DNA of 6,636 bases from Actinomycetota bacterium (GTDB lineage Bacteria; Actinomycetota; Actinomycetes; S36-B12; UBA10799). Below are positions 1-6,522 of this stretch, in pieces. The notes under the pieces are model-generated. The model ran no database searches, had not been told where the DNA came from, and saw nothing but the letters and a program-made list of their open reading frames with translations. Position numbers and translations under genes: made by a program. Numbering within the stretch: position 1 is the first letter of the stretch; every line of letters starts with the position of its first letter. The stretch is from the NCBI GenBank assembly GCA_030837445.1, contig JAUPKM010000324.1, positions 1 through 6,636 on the forward strand. Reading direction: 5' to 3'.

Positions 1-114
1 CTCCTCGCCCGCCAACGCACCCTCACCGACACCTACCGCCACCACGCCACACCCACCACCAGCACCCGAACCCACGACCTCACTCACGACCAAGACACCG
101 GCCTCAGCCGGTAA
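1..114 (+). CDS. 3' end of an unidentified ORF inside the left repeat (partial)
   Basis: Frame 1 is open from the window edge to a TAA at 112-114, giving the last 37 residues of a protein whose start lies outside. The tail is basic and rich in Thr, His and Asp, and it ends in DTGLSR. Third codon positions are G or C in 32 of 37 codons, nearly all C, as expected of a real actinobacterial gene; I therefore prefer this frame over the other open frames in the same stretch. The identical tail occurs in inverted orientation at 6523-6636, so this is a repeated gene, plausibly a transposase, recombinase or other multi-copy element protein. That function is inference only: no domain or catalytic motif lies in the visible part, and I do not recognise the family. 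It converges tail-to-tail with hsdR across about 100 bp. Confidence 0.55.
   Translation, partial: LLARQRTLTDTYRHHATPTTSTRTHDLTHDQDTGLSR
97..112 (+). other. GC hairpin overlapping the stop codon of the repeated ORF
   Basis: ACCGGC and GCCGGT form a perfect 6-bp stem around a CTCA loop, and the last stem base is the first base of the TAA stop. It lies at the 3' end of the repeated gene. No T-tract follows, so it is not a classical intrinsic terminator. High-GC actinobacteria often have U-poor hairpins after genes, so a terminator or mRNA 3'-end role is possible. The same structure is present in the right repeat at 6525-6540. Confidence 0.35.
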
Positions 115-140
115 ACCGCGGAGAGGCACCGCGGAGACGC
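115..140. repeat. Tandem 13-bp duplication spanning the inner edge of the left repeat
   Basis: Bases 115-127 and 128-140 are adjacent 13-mers differing at one position (ACCGCGGAGAGGC and ACCGCGGAGACGC). The first unit straddles the end of the inverted repeat at 121, and the second lies in unique sequence. Each unit contains the palindrome CCGCGG (116-121 and 129-134), so the two can also pair as a 6-bp stem with a 7-base loop, placed between the convergent 3' ends of the flanking ORF and hsdR. It may be a target-site or integration scar, a slippage duplication, or a bidirectional terminator without a T-tract. The right repeat edge has no matching second unit. The remainder of 122-212 shows no ORF and no clear terminator. 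Confidence 0.5.
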
Positions 141-212
141 CAGTCCCACTGTCATCCCCACAAGGTCAGTGCGGCGATCCCATCGGCCCCCCGGGACGGC
201 TTCACCGGAGAA

Positions 213-3200
213 TTACTGCGGCGACAAGTCCTCGGGATCGTTGTCCGTCCATGGCTTCAGCTCGGCTGCTACCACTTCGTGGAACCACTTCGCGATGTCG
301 GCGATCAGCCGCTCCCGGCCCGGTGCGTTGCTGAAGAAGTAGTCGCTCATCTTGGTATGAGCGCCCTGGTTGTCGGCAACCGCCACGTTAACGGCGTCGT
401 CGAAGTCCGGTGACTCGGTGAACTGCTTGGCAGAGTTCACCTTTGCTTGCTGCACTAAGTCGGGGTCGCCGAGCAGGTTTTGCAGCAGAGCTTGAAGGAA
501 CGACACCTTCTGGCCCTCGGTGAAGTCCTCGGACCCGAAGAGGTCGTTGAGCCGGTCCAATACCTGCTGAAAGGCAACTATTTTCGGGTCCCGCTTCTCC
601 CCCGACCCGGCTGCGGTCATCCCGTATAGCCCCACCGGCACGCCCAGGCTGATGTCGGTCTTGCCGCGGTCGACCTGCTTGACGTTGACCAGCACCACAT
701 CGGAGAGGTCGATGGGGACGTTGTAGGTGGCGGGCTGGATGTAGCGGTTGAGGGTGCGCAGATAGATCTGCTTCTTCTCCAGTTCCTCGCCGTAGTTGAC
801 GATCTGGGACATGAAGTCGTAGAGCCGCACGAAGGTTCCGACGTCCTTGCGGAACATGTCGAGCTCCGCCAGCGCCGCTTTGTCGCCCTCGCCGTTGTTG
901 GCAAGAAGCGCCGCCTGGTAGCGGCTGGCGAACTGCTTCTTGGCGGGGTCGACCGCCGCGATCAGCCGGTTGCGGTTCTTGCCCTCGACGTACGCCGCCG
1001 CGCACTGGTCGATCTCGGCTTGGGTGTAGATGCCGAACGTGTCCAGCTTCGCCGACAGGTCGTGCACCAGATTCGGGTCGGTCTCGGTCTCCAGGAACGC
1101 AACGGTGTAGTACGGCTCGAACGCCTCCCGGATCGTCTCCGGGTCATTGACGAAGTCGACGATCTGCGTCATCGCCGCGGTCTTGTCGATCCCCGACGGG
1201 GTGCGGTAGGTGCGGTTGAGCCGCGAGAGGGTCTGCACCGCGGTAACTCCGGTGAGCACTCGGTCGACGTACATCGCGCACAGCAGCGGCTGGTCGAAGC
1301 CGGTCTGGAACTTGTTCGCGACAATCATCACCTTGTACACGTCCCCGCCGAACGACCTCCGCAAGTCACGAACCCCCGGGTTCATGGTCGCCTCAGAGAA
1401 GTCGTCCGGCCCGGACTCCGGATCGCTCACCGTGCCGGAGAACGCCACCAAAGTCCCGAAGCCGTAACCCTTTCCGGCGATGTACTTGTCGATCGCCAGC
1501 TTGTAGCGCACCGCCGCCTTGCGGGAATCGGTGACCACCATCGCCTTCGCGTGGCCTTCAAGCAGGCTGGCGACGTTGTCGCGGAAGTGCTCCACGATCA
1601 GCGCCGCCTTCTGGGTGATGGTCTGTGGGTTGAGCTTGACCCAGCTCTTCACCTCCTTGGTGGCCTTGGCCTGATCCACTTCTTCATCGACCCCGGCGTT
1701 CCTGCCCACCTGGAACGCAATGCTGAACGAGTGGTACCCCCGCAGCACGTCGAGGATGTAGCCCTCCTCGATGGCCTGGCGCATCGTGTACAGGTGAAAC
1801 GCCACCGGCTTGCCGCCGGGGATCGGCGGGCGGCCGAACAGCTCCAGCGTCTTGGCTTTCGGGGTGGCGGTGAAAGCGAAGTAGGAGATGTTCGCGGACT
1901 CCGCGCGTTCGGTCGCCTCGGCGGCCAGCACCGACTCGACGCTGATCTCTCCGCCCTCCTCCTCGATCTCCTTGAGCTCCTCGGTGGTCAGCACCGCTTT
2001 GAGCTTGTTGGCGACCTCCCCGGTCTGCGACGAGTGCGCCTCGTCGGCGATCACCGCGAAGGTTTTGCCCTTCAAACCCTTGTTCTTACGGATCTCGTCC
2101 ATCGCGAACGGGAACGTCTGGATGGTGACGACGATGATCAGCTTGCCGTCGAGCAGCACCTTGGCCAGCAACCCCGACTTGGAGGTCACGTCGGGATTCT
2201 TGGCGACCTCTTTGCGGTCGATCGCCGCGACGATGCCGGCGTCGTTGTCGATCTGACTGATCGCGTCCTGCAACTGATCGTCGAGCACGGTGCGGTCGGT
2301 GACGACGATGACCGAGTCGAACATTTTCTTGTCGTTGACCTGCAGCCGCGCCATCCGGTGGGCGGTCCAGGCGATCGAATCGGTCTTGCCCGACCCGGCG
2401 GAATGCTGGATGAGGTAGCGCCGGCCGACCCCCTCGGCGGTGACCGCGGCGGTCAACTCGGTGACCGCCTCCCACTGATGGAACCGCGGGAACCTCAGCG
2501 TCGCCGACTTCGTGGTCTTGCCGCTGATCGGGTCGGTGACCTTCTCGTGCTTGATGTACATCAGCCGGCCCAGGATGTTCAGCCACGCATCGCGCTGCAG
2601 CACCCGCTCCCACAGATAGGCGGTGCGCGGGCCCAGCGGGTTGAGCGGATTGCCGGCGCCGCCGTCGTCGGTGCCGCGGTTGAACGGCAGGAAGTGCGTC
2701 GTGTCCCCGGCGAGTTTGGTGGTCATCCACGCCTCCTCCTCGGAGACGGCGAAGTGGACCAGGGCGCGGGCGCCGGAGACGAACAGCGGCTGCACCTTCC
2801 CCGTCGCGGGGTCCTTGGGCAGCCGGGAGGTCTTGTACTGGGTGATCGCCGCCGAGACGGTTTGGGTGAGTTCGGTTTTCAGCTCCGCCGTCGCGACGGG
2901 AAGCCCGTTGACGAAGAACACCAGATCCACCGTCTGGTTGCCGGCGGTGGAGAAATGCACCTGCCGCATCACCCGCAGCCGCACCGCCGCGTAGTCGGTG
3001 TTGCGTTTCTCGTTCAGCGTCGACTCGGGGCGGAACTGGCACATCGCGAACTTCGCCGACAGGTGCGAGAACCCTTTGCGCAGCACGTTGAGCGTGCCGC
3101 CCCCGTTGGGCAGCGGGGTGTCGAGGACCTTGACGAGCCGGTCGAGCAGCTGGGTCTGCTGCTTGGCGGTGTCCCCGCCCGGCTTGATCACTCTCTCCAG

Positions 3201-3359
3201 CTGCTTGGGCTGAGTGCCGGCCAGCCAGCCGAGCACATCCTCGGGGTACAGGGCGCGTTCGCGGTCGTAGCCGACGTCGCTGGTCGAGTACAGCCAACCG
3301 TGCGCGGCGAGATGCTCGGCGATGTCGCGCTCGAGCGCGATCTCCTTGTGCAGGTCCAT
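213..3359 (-). CDS. hsdR: Type I restriction endonuclease subunit HsdR (nuclease and DNA translocase)
   Basis: This 1048-residue protein is the motor and nuclease subunit of the type I complex. Bound to HsdM and HsdS, it uses ATP to pull in unmethylated DNA and cuts it at a distance from the recognition site. The N-terminal PD-(D/E)XK nuclease is visible as D145 followed by E159-L-K161, with Q174-Y175 downstream. A superfamily 2 helicase core follows: Walker A AGSGKT at 321-326, DEAH at 439-442, FTATP at 496-500, the NKFQTGFDQP block at 682-691 and QTLSRLNR at 709-716. Residues from about 760 to the end form a helical C-terminal region, which in this family contacts the methyltransferase. The length is normal and no key residue is missing. 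The ATG lies two bases after the hsdS stop; GGGGAG at 3370-3375 is the ribosome site, ten bases upstream. It is the last gene of the operon, so restriction is translated after modification. Family identity is very secure; activity is inferred. Confidence 0.97.
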   Translation of the reverse strand: MDLHKEIALERDIAEHLAAHGWLYSTSDVGYDRERALYPEDVLGWLAGTQPKQLERVIKPGGDTAKQQTQLLDRLVKVLDTPLPNGGGTLNVLRKGFSHLSAKFAMCQFRPESTLNEKRNTDYAAVRLRVMRQVHFSTAGNQTVDLVFFVNGLPVATAELKTELTQTVSAAITQYKTSRLPKDPATGKVQPLFVSGARALVHFAVSEEEAWMTTKLAGDTTHFLPFNRGTDDGGAGNPLNPLGPRTAYLWERVLQRDAWLNILGRLMYIKHEKVTDPISGKTTKSATLRFPRFHQWEAVTELTAAVTAEGVGRRYLIQHSAGSGKTDSIAWTAHRMARLQVNDKKMFDSVIVVTDRTVLDDQLQDAISQIDNDAGIVAAIDRKEVAKNPDVTSKSGLLAKVLLDGKLIIVVTIQTFPFAMDEIRKNKGLKGKTFAVIADEAHSSQTGEVANKLKAVLTTEELKEIEEEGGEISVESVLAAEATERAESANISYFAFTATPKAKTLELFGRPPIPGGKPVAFHLYTMRQAIEEGYILDVLRGYHSFSIAFQVGRNAGVDEEVDQAKATKEVKSWVKLNPQTITQKAALIVEHFRDNVASLLEGHAKAMVVTDSRKAAVRYKLAIDKYIAGKGYGFGTLVAFSGTVSDPESGPDDFSEATMNPGVRDLRRSFGGDVYKVMIVANKFQTGFDQPLLCAMYVDRVLTGVTAVQTLSRLNRTYRTPSGIDKTAAMTQIVDFVNDPETIREAFEPYYTVAFLETETDPNLVHDLSAKLDTFGIYTQAEIDQCAAAYVEGKNRNRLIAAVDPAKKQFASRYQAALLANNGEGDKAALAELDMFRKDVGTFVRLYDFMSQIVNYGEELEKKQIYLRTLNRYIQPATYNVPIDLSDVVLVNVKQVDRGKTDISLGVPVGLYGMTAAGSGEKRDPKIVAFQQVLDRLNDLFGSEDFTEGQKVSFLQALLQNLLGDPDLVQQAKVNSAKQFTESPDFDDAVNVAVADNQGAHTKMSDYFFSNAPGRERLIADIAKWFHEVVAAELKPWTDNDPEDLSPQ

Positions 3360-3361
3360 GA

Positions 3362-4660
3362 TTAGGCCGCTCCCCGTACGTCGATCTGTCCGGTGACCGC
3401 CGCGGTGATCAGCGCCGAACGCCGCTCCCGCGCGAGGTCGATGAAGGTCTCGGTCTCGGCGATGAGGGTGTCAATCTTGGCGGTCTGTTCGTCGAGGTAA
3501 GCGGCGATGCGGCGCTGTTCATCGAGGGGCGGGACGGGGATGCGGATCGCCGCGGCGGTGGGCTGGTAGATCGTCTTGTGCGTCGAGCCGATCATCAGCG
3601 CCTGGAACTCTTTTCGCATGGCCCGGAACACCCACATGAGGTAGGGGGAGTCGAGCTGCTCGCCGGGAATCCAGTTCCAGAAGTCCTGACTCGTCGCCAT
3701 CGGTTCGGGCATGACGCCGGTGAATCCGACTGACGCCGTGCGCGACAACACGACAGTCCCGGCGGGCAGGAGATCAGCGGCCGAGTTGGCGAGGCCAAGC
3801 TCGCTGATTTTGCTCTCCGTCCCATCGAGATAGGTGCGTCTACCATCCCGCAACTGCCAAACGTCGGCCAGCGTGAACCAGGGAATTGTGCAGTCAACCC
3901 AGTAGTCCGGGTTGCTCCGGCTGGGGGTATGTCCCGTCTTCATAGAGGCGAATCTGCGGATGTTGGCGACCACCCAGTGATCTGGAACCTTCTCGGCCCA
4001 TGACAGTCCGCTGGACTTCATCGAAACTGATTCATCCACGCCGCGGCTGGCGGCTGATTCGATAACCGCCTGGCGCCGCTCCCGCAGCAGCTCTATCAGC
4101 CGCCGCTGCTCCTCGATGAGGGTGTCGATCCGGGCTGTCTCGCGGTCGAGGTAGTCGGCGATCGCGCGTTGCTCATCGATCGGCGGAAGGAGAACCGGCA
4201 ATACCCGATAGTCGTCGTTGTCGATCTCGACCTGACCGATCCGGACGCCGCGCGACAACAGCGTGTAGGCGTGCGCGTAAGGCGCTGAGCGGAAAAGCCA
4301 GTTAAGGTACCTGGAATCCTCCTCATGCCTCGGTGCAAAGCAGATGTAATGGCCCGAGACGATTCCCCTGAGAGCCGAGATTCCGACCGAACCCTGCCAG
4401 GCTTTCATTCTGTTGGTCACCAACCAGCCGGGATGAACGAGCTGGTAGATACTGCGGTTTTCCGCCGTCTGATTGAGGTTGGCACGCGAGTCTTTGGCCA
4501 CTACCCCGTAATCCCGAAATACAGACAACATCTGTTCGTCCGGGTGGTCGACGTTCTTGATGCGTTCGAACATCGACCACAGCGGCCGAAGCTTCCAGCC
4601 GGGTTTCAGCGGAGGAAGCCACTCAACGTCGCTAACGATTTCTGTCGTCACGGTGCTCAC
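3362..4660 (-). CDS. hsdS: Type I R-M specificity subunit HsdS (two target-recognition domains)
   Basis: This 432-residue protein binds the bipartite DNA target and positions HsdM and HsdR on it. The layout is typical of HsdS: recognition domain 1 at about 12-158; a conserved helical repeat at about 159-205 starting PPIDEQRAIADYLD; recognition domain 2 at about 220-376, with the common GHTPSRSNPDYW and IPWFTLADVW blocks; and a second helical repeat at 377-428 starting PPLDEQRRIAAYLD. The two 24-residue repeat cores share 18 residues. The recognition domains are visibly less GC-rich than hsdM (two 60-base lines of domain 1 are 57% GC against 77% in one hsdM line), as expected of exchanged modules. 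I start it at GTG 4660 because GGGAGG lies seven bases upstream and the GTG overlaps the hsdM stop. A second in-frame GTG at 4651 is also possible. The frame extends upstream to ATG 4813, but that part overlaps hsdM and looks like shadow. The recognised DNA sequence cannot be predicted by reading. Confidence 0.95.
   Translation of the reverse strand: MSTVTTEIVSDVEWLPPLKPGWKLRPLWSMFERIKNVDHPDEQMLSVFRDYGVVAKDSRANLNQTAENRSIYQLVHPGWLVTNRMKAWQGSVGISALRGIVSGHYICFAPRHEEDSRYLNWLFRSAPYAHAYTLLSRGVRIGQVEIDNDDYRVLPVLLPPIDEQRAIADYLDRETARIDTLIEEQRRLIELLRERRQAVIESAASRGVDESVSMKSSGLSWAEKVPDHWVVANIRRFASMKTGHTPSRSNPDYWVDCTIPWFTLADVWQLRDGRRTYLDGTESKISELGLANSAADLLPAGTVVLSRTASVGFTGVMPEPMATSQDFWNWIPGEQLDSPYLMWVFRAMRKEFQALMIGSTHKTIYQPTAAAIRIPVPPLDEQRRIAAYLDEQTAKIDTLIAETETFIDLARERRSALITAAVTGQIDVRGAA
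3461..3532 (-). repeat. C-terminal conserved repeat of hsdS (direct repeat, copy 2)
   Basis: This stretch codes HsdS residues 377-400, from PPLDEQRR to IDTLI. By hand alignment it matches 4115-4186 at 55 of 72 bases in the same orientation. It is one of the two HsdS conserved helical repeats that hold the recognition domains apart and dock HsdM. As DNA it is a substrate for recombination that could swap, delete or duplicate the intervening recognition domain. Confidence 0.8.
4115..4186 (-). repeat. Central conserved repeat of hsdS (direct repeat, copy 1)
   Basis: This stretch codes HsdS residues 159-182, from PPIDEQRA to IDTLI. It pairs with the copy at 3461-3532, with unit starts 654 bases apart. 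Identity is highest at the outer end (GATGAGGGTGTC on the plus strand in both) and over GTCGAGGTA. The central helix it begins sets the spacing between the two halves of the DNA target in this family. Confidence 0.8.
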
Positions 4661-6396
4661 CCCTCCACCTCCCGCAGCAGCTTCATGATCCTGGCGACCT
4701 GCTTCTCCAGGTCGGCGTCGATCTCCGCTAGTGGACGGGGCGGCACGTACTTGTAGAAGTGCCGGGTGAAGGGGATCTCGTAGCCGACCTTCGTCTTCTT
4801 GCTGTCCACCCATGCGTCGGGGACGTGCGGCAACACCTCGGCCTCGACGTACGCCTTGATCGTCTCCTCGCGACCGTCATCCCCGGTGGTGTTGCCGCCG
4901 TAGGTGAACGGCACGTTCTCGGTGTCGCGTTTCTTCGCGTCCGGCTTCGGGTTGCCGCTGCGGTCGGTGACCGGGTTGCCGTCCTCGTCGAGCAGTGGCC
5001 GCTCCACGGTGATGGTCCAGTAGCCGAAGTCGTTGGCGGTGAACACCTTCGACAGATCGGGGTCGGCCTCATCGAATTTGTCGTACAGCTCCTCCACGAT
5101 CCGCTTGCGGGCCTCGTCATTGATCTCACGCCCCTTGGAGCCGAGGTTCTTGCGCATCTTCGTCCAGAATGACGAGGCGTCGATCAGCTGGATCGTCCCT
5201 TGCCGCTCAGGGTGTTTCGTGTTGTCCAGCAGCCAGATGTAGGTCGCGATGGGTGTGTTGTAGAACATGTTGGTCGGCAGGGCGATGATCGCCTCCACCA
5301 GGTCCTCCTCCAGCAGCCACTGCCGGATCCGCGACGGCCCCGACTCGGCGGCGCCGTTGAACAGCGGCGACCCGCTGAGGATGATGCCGGCGCGGCCGCC
5401 GCCCTCGTGCACCGGGCGCATCTTGGCCGCGAGGTGGCACAGGAACAGCATCGCGCCGTCCCCCACCGACGGCAGCCCGTGGGAGAACCGGGAACCGGGG
5501 ACCAGCGCCTCCTTCTGCACCGCGTCCTGCGCTGATCGCCAGTCCACCCCGAAAGGCGGATTCGACATGCCGAAGTCGAAGGTCCGGTCGAAGAACAGGT
5601 CTTCGCGCAGCGTGTCGCCGAGGCGAATGTTGTTGGCGTCCTGCCCTTTCACGATCATGTCCGACTTGCAGATCGCATAGGACTGGTCGTTGATCTCCTG
5701 GCCGTATAGCCGCATCCGGGCATCGGGGTTGCGCTGGTGCAACCGCTCCTCGGCGACGGTCAGCATCCCCCCGGTGCCTGCGGTCGGGTCAAAAATCGTG
5801 CGGACGGTACCCGGTTCCATCAGCGCGGCGGCATCCTCGGCGAACAGCAGATCCACCATCAGCCGTATGGCATCGCGCGGGGTGTAGTGGTCGCCGGCGG
5901 TCTCGTTGGACTCCTCGGCGAAGCGGCGGATCAGGTACTCGAACAGGTCGCCCATCTCGGCGTTGGGCACCCGCTTCGGGTGCAGATCGACCTCGGCGAA
6001 TTTCGAGGTGATCAGATAGAGCCGGTTCTTCTCGTCCAGGGTGACCAGCTCGGCGTCGAACTTGAACCGTTCGAAGACGTCGATGTTGGCCGAGAAGCCG
6101 GTGATGTAGTCGATGAGGTTGGCGCGCAGCCCCTCCGGGTCGGCCAGCAGAGTGGCGAAGTCAAATGCGCTGGTGTTGTAGAACCCCAGCCCGGTCTTGC
6201 GTTTCACCTGCACGTCCAGGGCTCCGCCGCTGTACTTCGTTGCCAGCTCCCGCACTACGTCCCGCTTCTCGGCGAGTTCGCAGTCCAGCCTGCGCAGGAT
6301 CGTGAACGGCAGGATCACCGCGCCGTACTGGTGCGGCTTGTAGGGCCCCCGCAACAGGTCAGCAATGCCCCACACGAAGTTGCCCAACTTGCTCAC
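4657..6396 (-). CDS. hsdM: Type I R-M DNA methyltransferase subunit HsdM (N6-adenine)
   Basis: This 579-residue subunit transfers a methyl group from S-adenosylmethionine to adenine in the target chosen by HsdS. The complex with HsdS protects host DNA and is also the core of the restriction enzyme. The N-terminal helical HsdM domain covers about 1-140, opening SKLGNFVWGIADLLRG and continuing with YKPHQYG. The methyltransferase fold follows: AGDHYTPRDAI at 167-177, the cofactor motif DPTAGTGG at 203-210, GQE at 232-234 and the catalytic SNPPF at 278-282, all intact. Its charged helical C-terminus (from about 555) probably contacts HsdS. I chose GTG 6396 because GGGAGGGG lies nine bases upstream and the protein then begins at the normal family position. 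The ATG at 6432 has no ribosome site and would add an atypical 12-residue MHNHQHREG tail. It is first in the operon, so modification is made before restriction. Confidence 0.95.
   Translation of the reverse strand: MSKLGNFVWGIADLLRGPYKPHQYGAVILPFTILRRLDCELAEKRDVVRELATKYSGGALDVQVKRKTGLGFYNTSAFDFATLLADPEGLRANLIDYITGFSANIDVFERFKFDAELVTLDEKNRLYLITSKFAEVDLHPKRVPNAEMGDLFEYLIRRFAEESNETAGDHYTPRDAIRLMVDLLFAEDAAALMEPGTVRTIFDPTAGTGGMLTVAEERLHQRNPDARMRLYGQEINDQSYAICKSDMIVKGQDANNIRLGDTLREDLFFDRTFDFGMSNPPFGVDWRSAQDAVQKEALVPGSRFSHGLPSVGDGAMLFLCHLAAKMRPVHEGGGRAGIILSGSPLFNGAAESGPSRIRQWLLEEDLVEAIIALPTNMFYNTPIATYIWLLDNTKHPERQGTIQLIDASSFWTKMRKNLGSKGREINDEARKRIVEELYDKFDEADPDLSKVFTANDFGYWTITVERPLLDEDGNPVTDRSGNPKPDAKKRDTENVPFTYGGNTTGDDGREETIKAYVEAEVLPHVPDAWVDSKKTKVGYEIPFTRHFYKYVPPRPLAEIDADLEKQVARIMKLLREVEG
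4667..4673 (-). promoter_or_regulatory. Ribosome binding site deciding the hsdS start
   Basis: Read on the minus strand this is GGGAGGT, a strong Shine-Dalgarno match lying inside the last codons of hsdM. It is followed seven bases after GGGAGG by the GTG at 4660, which overlaps the hsdM TGA in a GTGA junction. A second purine run, GGAGGGG, lies just downstream and would suit the next in-frame GTG at 4651, so either start may be used. The arrangement implies translational coupling of specificity to methyltransferase. Confidence 0.65.
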
Positions 6397-6405
6397 GCTA
6401 GATGT

Positions 6406-6413
6406 CCCCTCCC
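6406..6413 (-). promoter_or_regulatory. Ribosome binding site deciding the hsdM start
   Basis: Read on the minus strand this is GGGAGGGG, nine bases before the GTG at 6396. The upstream in-frame ATG at 6432 is preceded by CGCCGTGTCACG, which has no Shine-Dalgarno match. This supports the shorter 579-residue HsdM. Confidence 0.7.
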
Positions 6414-6449
6414 GGTGCTGGTGATTGTGCATCGTGACACGGCGTGCCG

Positions 6450-6480
6450 ACTATGCGGTGGAGGTCGACGTAGTGGTCGG
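6450..6480 (-). promoter_or_regulatory. Weak candidate promoter for hsdMSR
   Basis: On the minus strand CATAGT (6450-6455) resembles a -10 box and would give a leader of roughly 45-50 bases before hsdM. The best upstream element is CCGACC (6475-6480), which matches only GAC of TTGACA and sits at a long 19-base spacing. Many actinobacterial promoters have poor -35 boxes, so this is possible but weak. If a dedicated promoter exists it should lie within 6397-6515, the only unique sequence before hsdM. The alternative is read-through from the gene ending in the right repeat, which points the same way. Confidence 0.2.
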
Positions 6481-6522
6481 GTTGCCGACTGCCGCCTTGA
6501 CGAATGCGCGAGTTCCCGCGGT

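Larger units (their letters stand above)
1..121 (+). repeat. Left copy of perfect 121-bp inverted repeat
   Basis: These 121 bases are the exact reverse complement of 6516-6636, checked base by base. Identity ends sharply: position 122 is A where the partner predicts G, and the following bases also differ. The outer end coincides with the window end, so the true repeat is probably longer. The strand shown is very rich in A and C, which follows from its apparent coding use of C-ending Thr, His, Pro and Asp codons. The copies lie on both sides of an intact restriction operon, which suggests two inverted copies of a multi-copy gene or element. The repeat family is not recognised. Confidence 0.97.

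Noticed and set aside
122..212. An intrinsic terminator for hsdR
   Set aside because: Only short GC stems are visible and no T-run follows on the minus strand; the CCGCGG pair at 116-134 is noted as a weak possibility instead.
2086..3297. A 403-codon minus-strand open frame inside hsdR
   Set aside because: It is an Arg/Ala/Gly-rich out-of-frame shadow of the HsdR N-terminal region, with no independent motif and no ribosome site examined that favours it.
1020..3365. A 781-codon plus-strand open frame opposite hsdR
   Set aside because: It lies antisense to a clear HsdR with all helicase motifs, is rich in Arg, Gly, Leu and Val with no domain pattern, and is the usual mirror frame of a GC-rich gene.
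3362..4660. A phase-variable multi-hsdS inverting locus
   Set aside because: Only one hsdS is present, with no second partial hsdS, no adjacent recombinase, and no long homopolymer or short tandem tract in the genes.
4661..4813. Upstream ATG extension of hsdS starting at 4813
   Set aside because: The extra 51 residues overlap the hsdM 3' end in another frame, have no HsdS-like sequence, and precede a GTG with a good ribosome site at 4660.
6397..6432. ATG start of hsdM at 6432
   Set aside because: It adds an atypical 12-residue tail and lacks a ribosome site, while GTG 6396 has GGGAGGGG nine bases upstream and begins at the normal family position.
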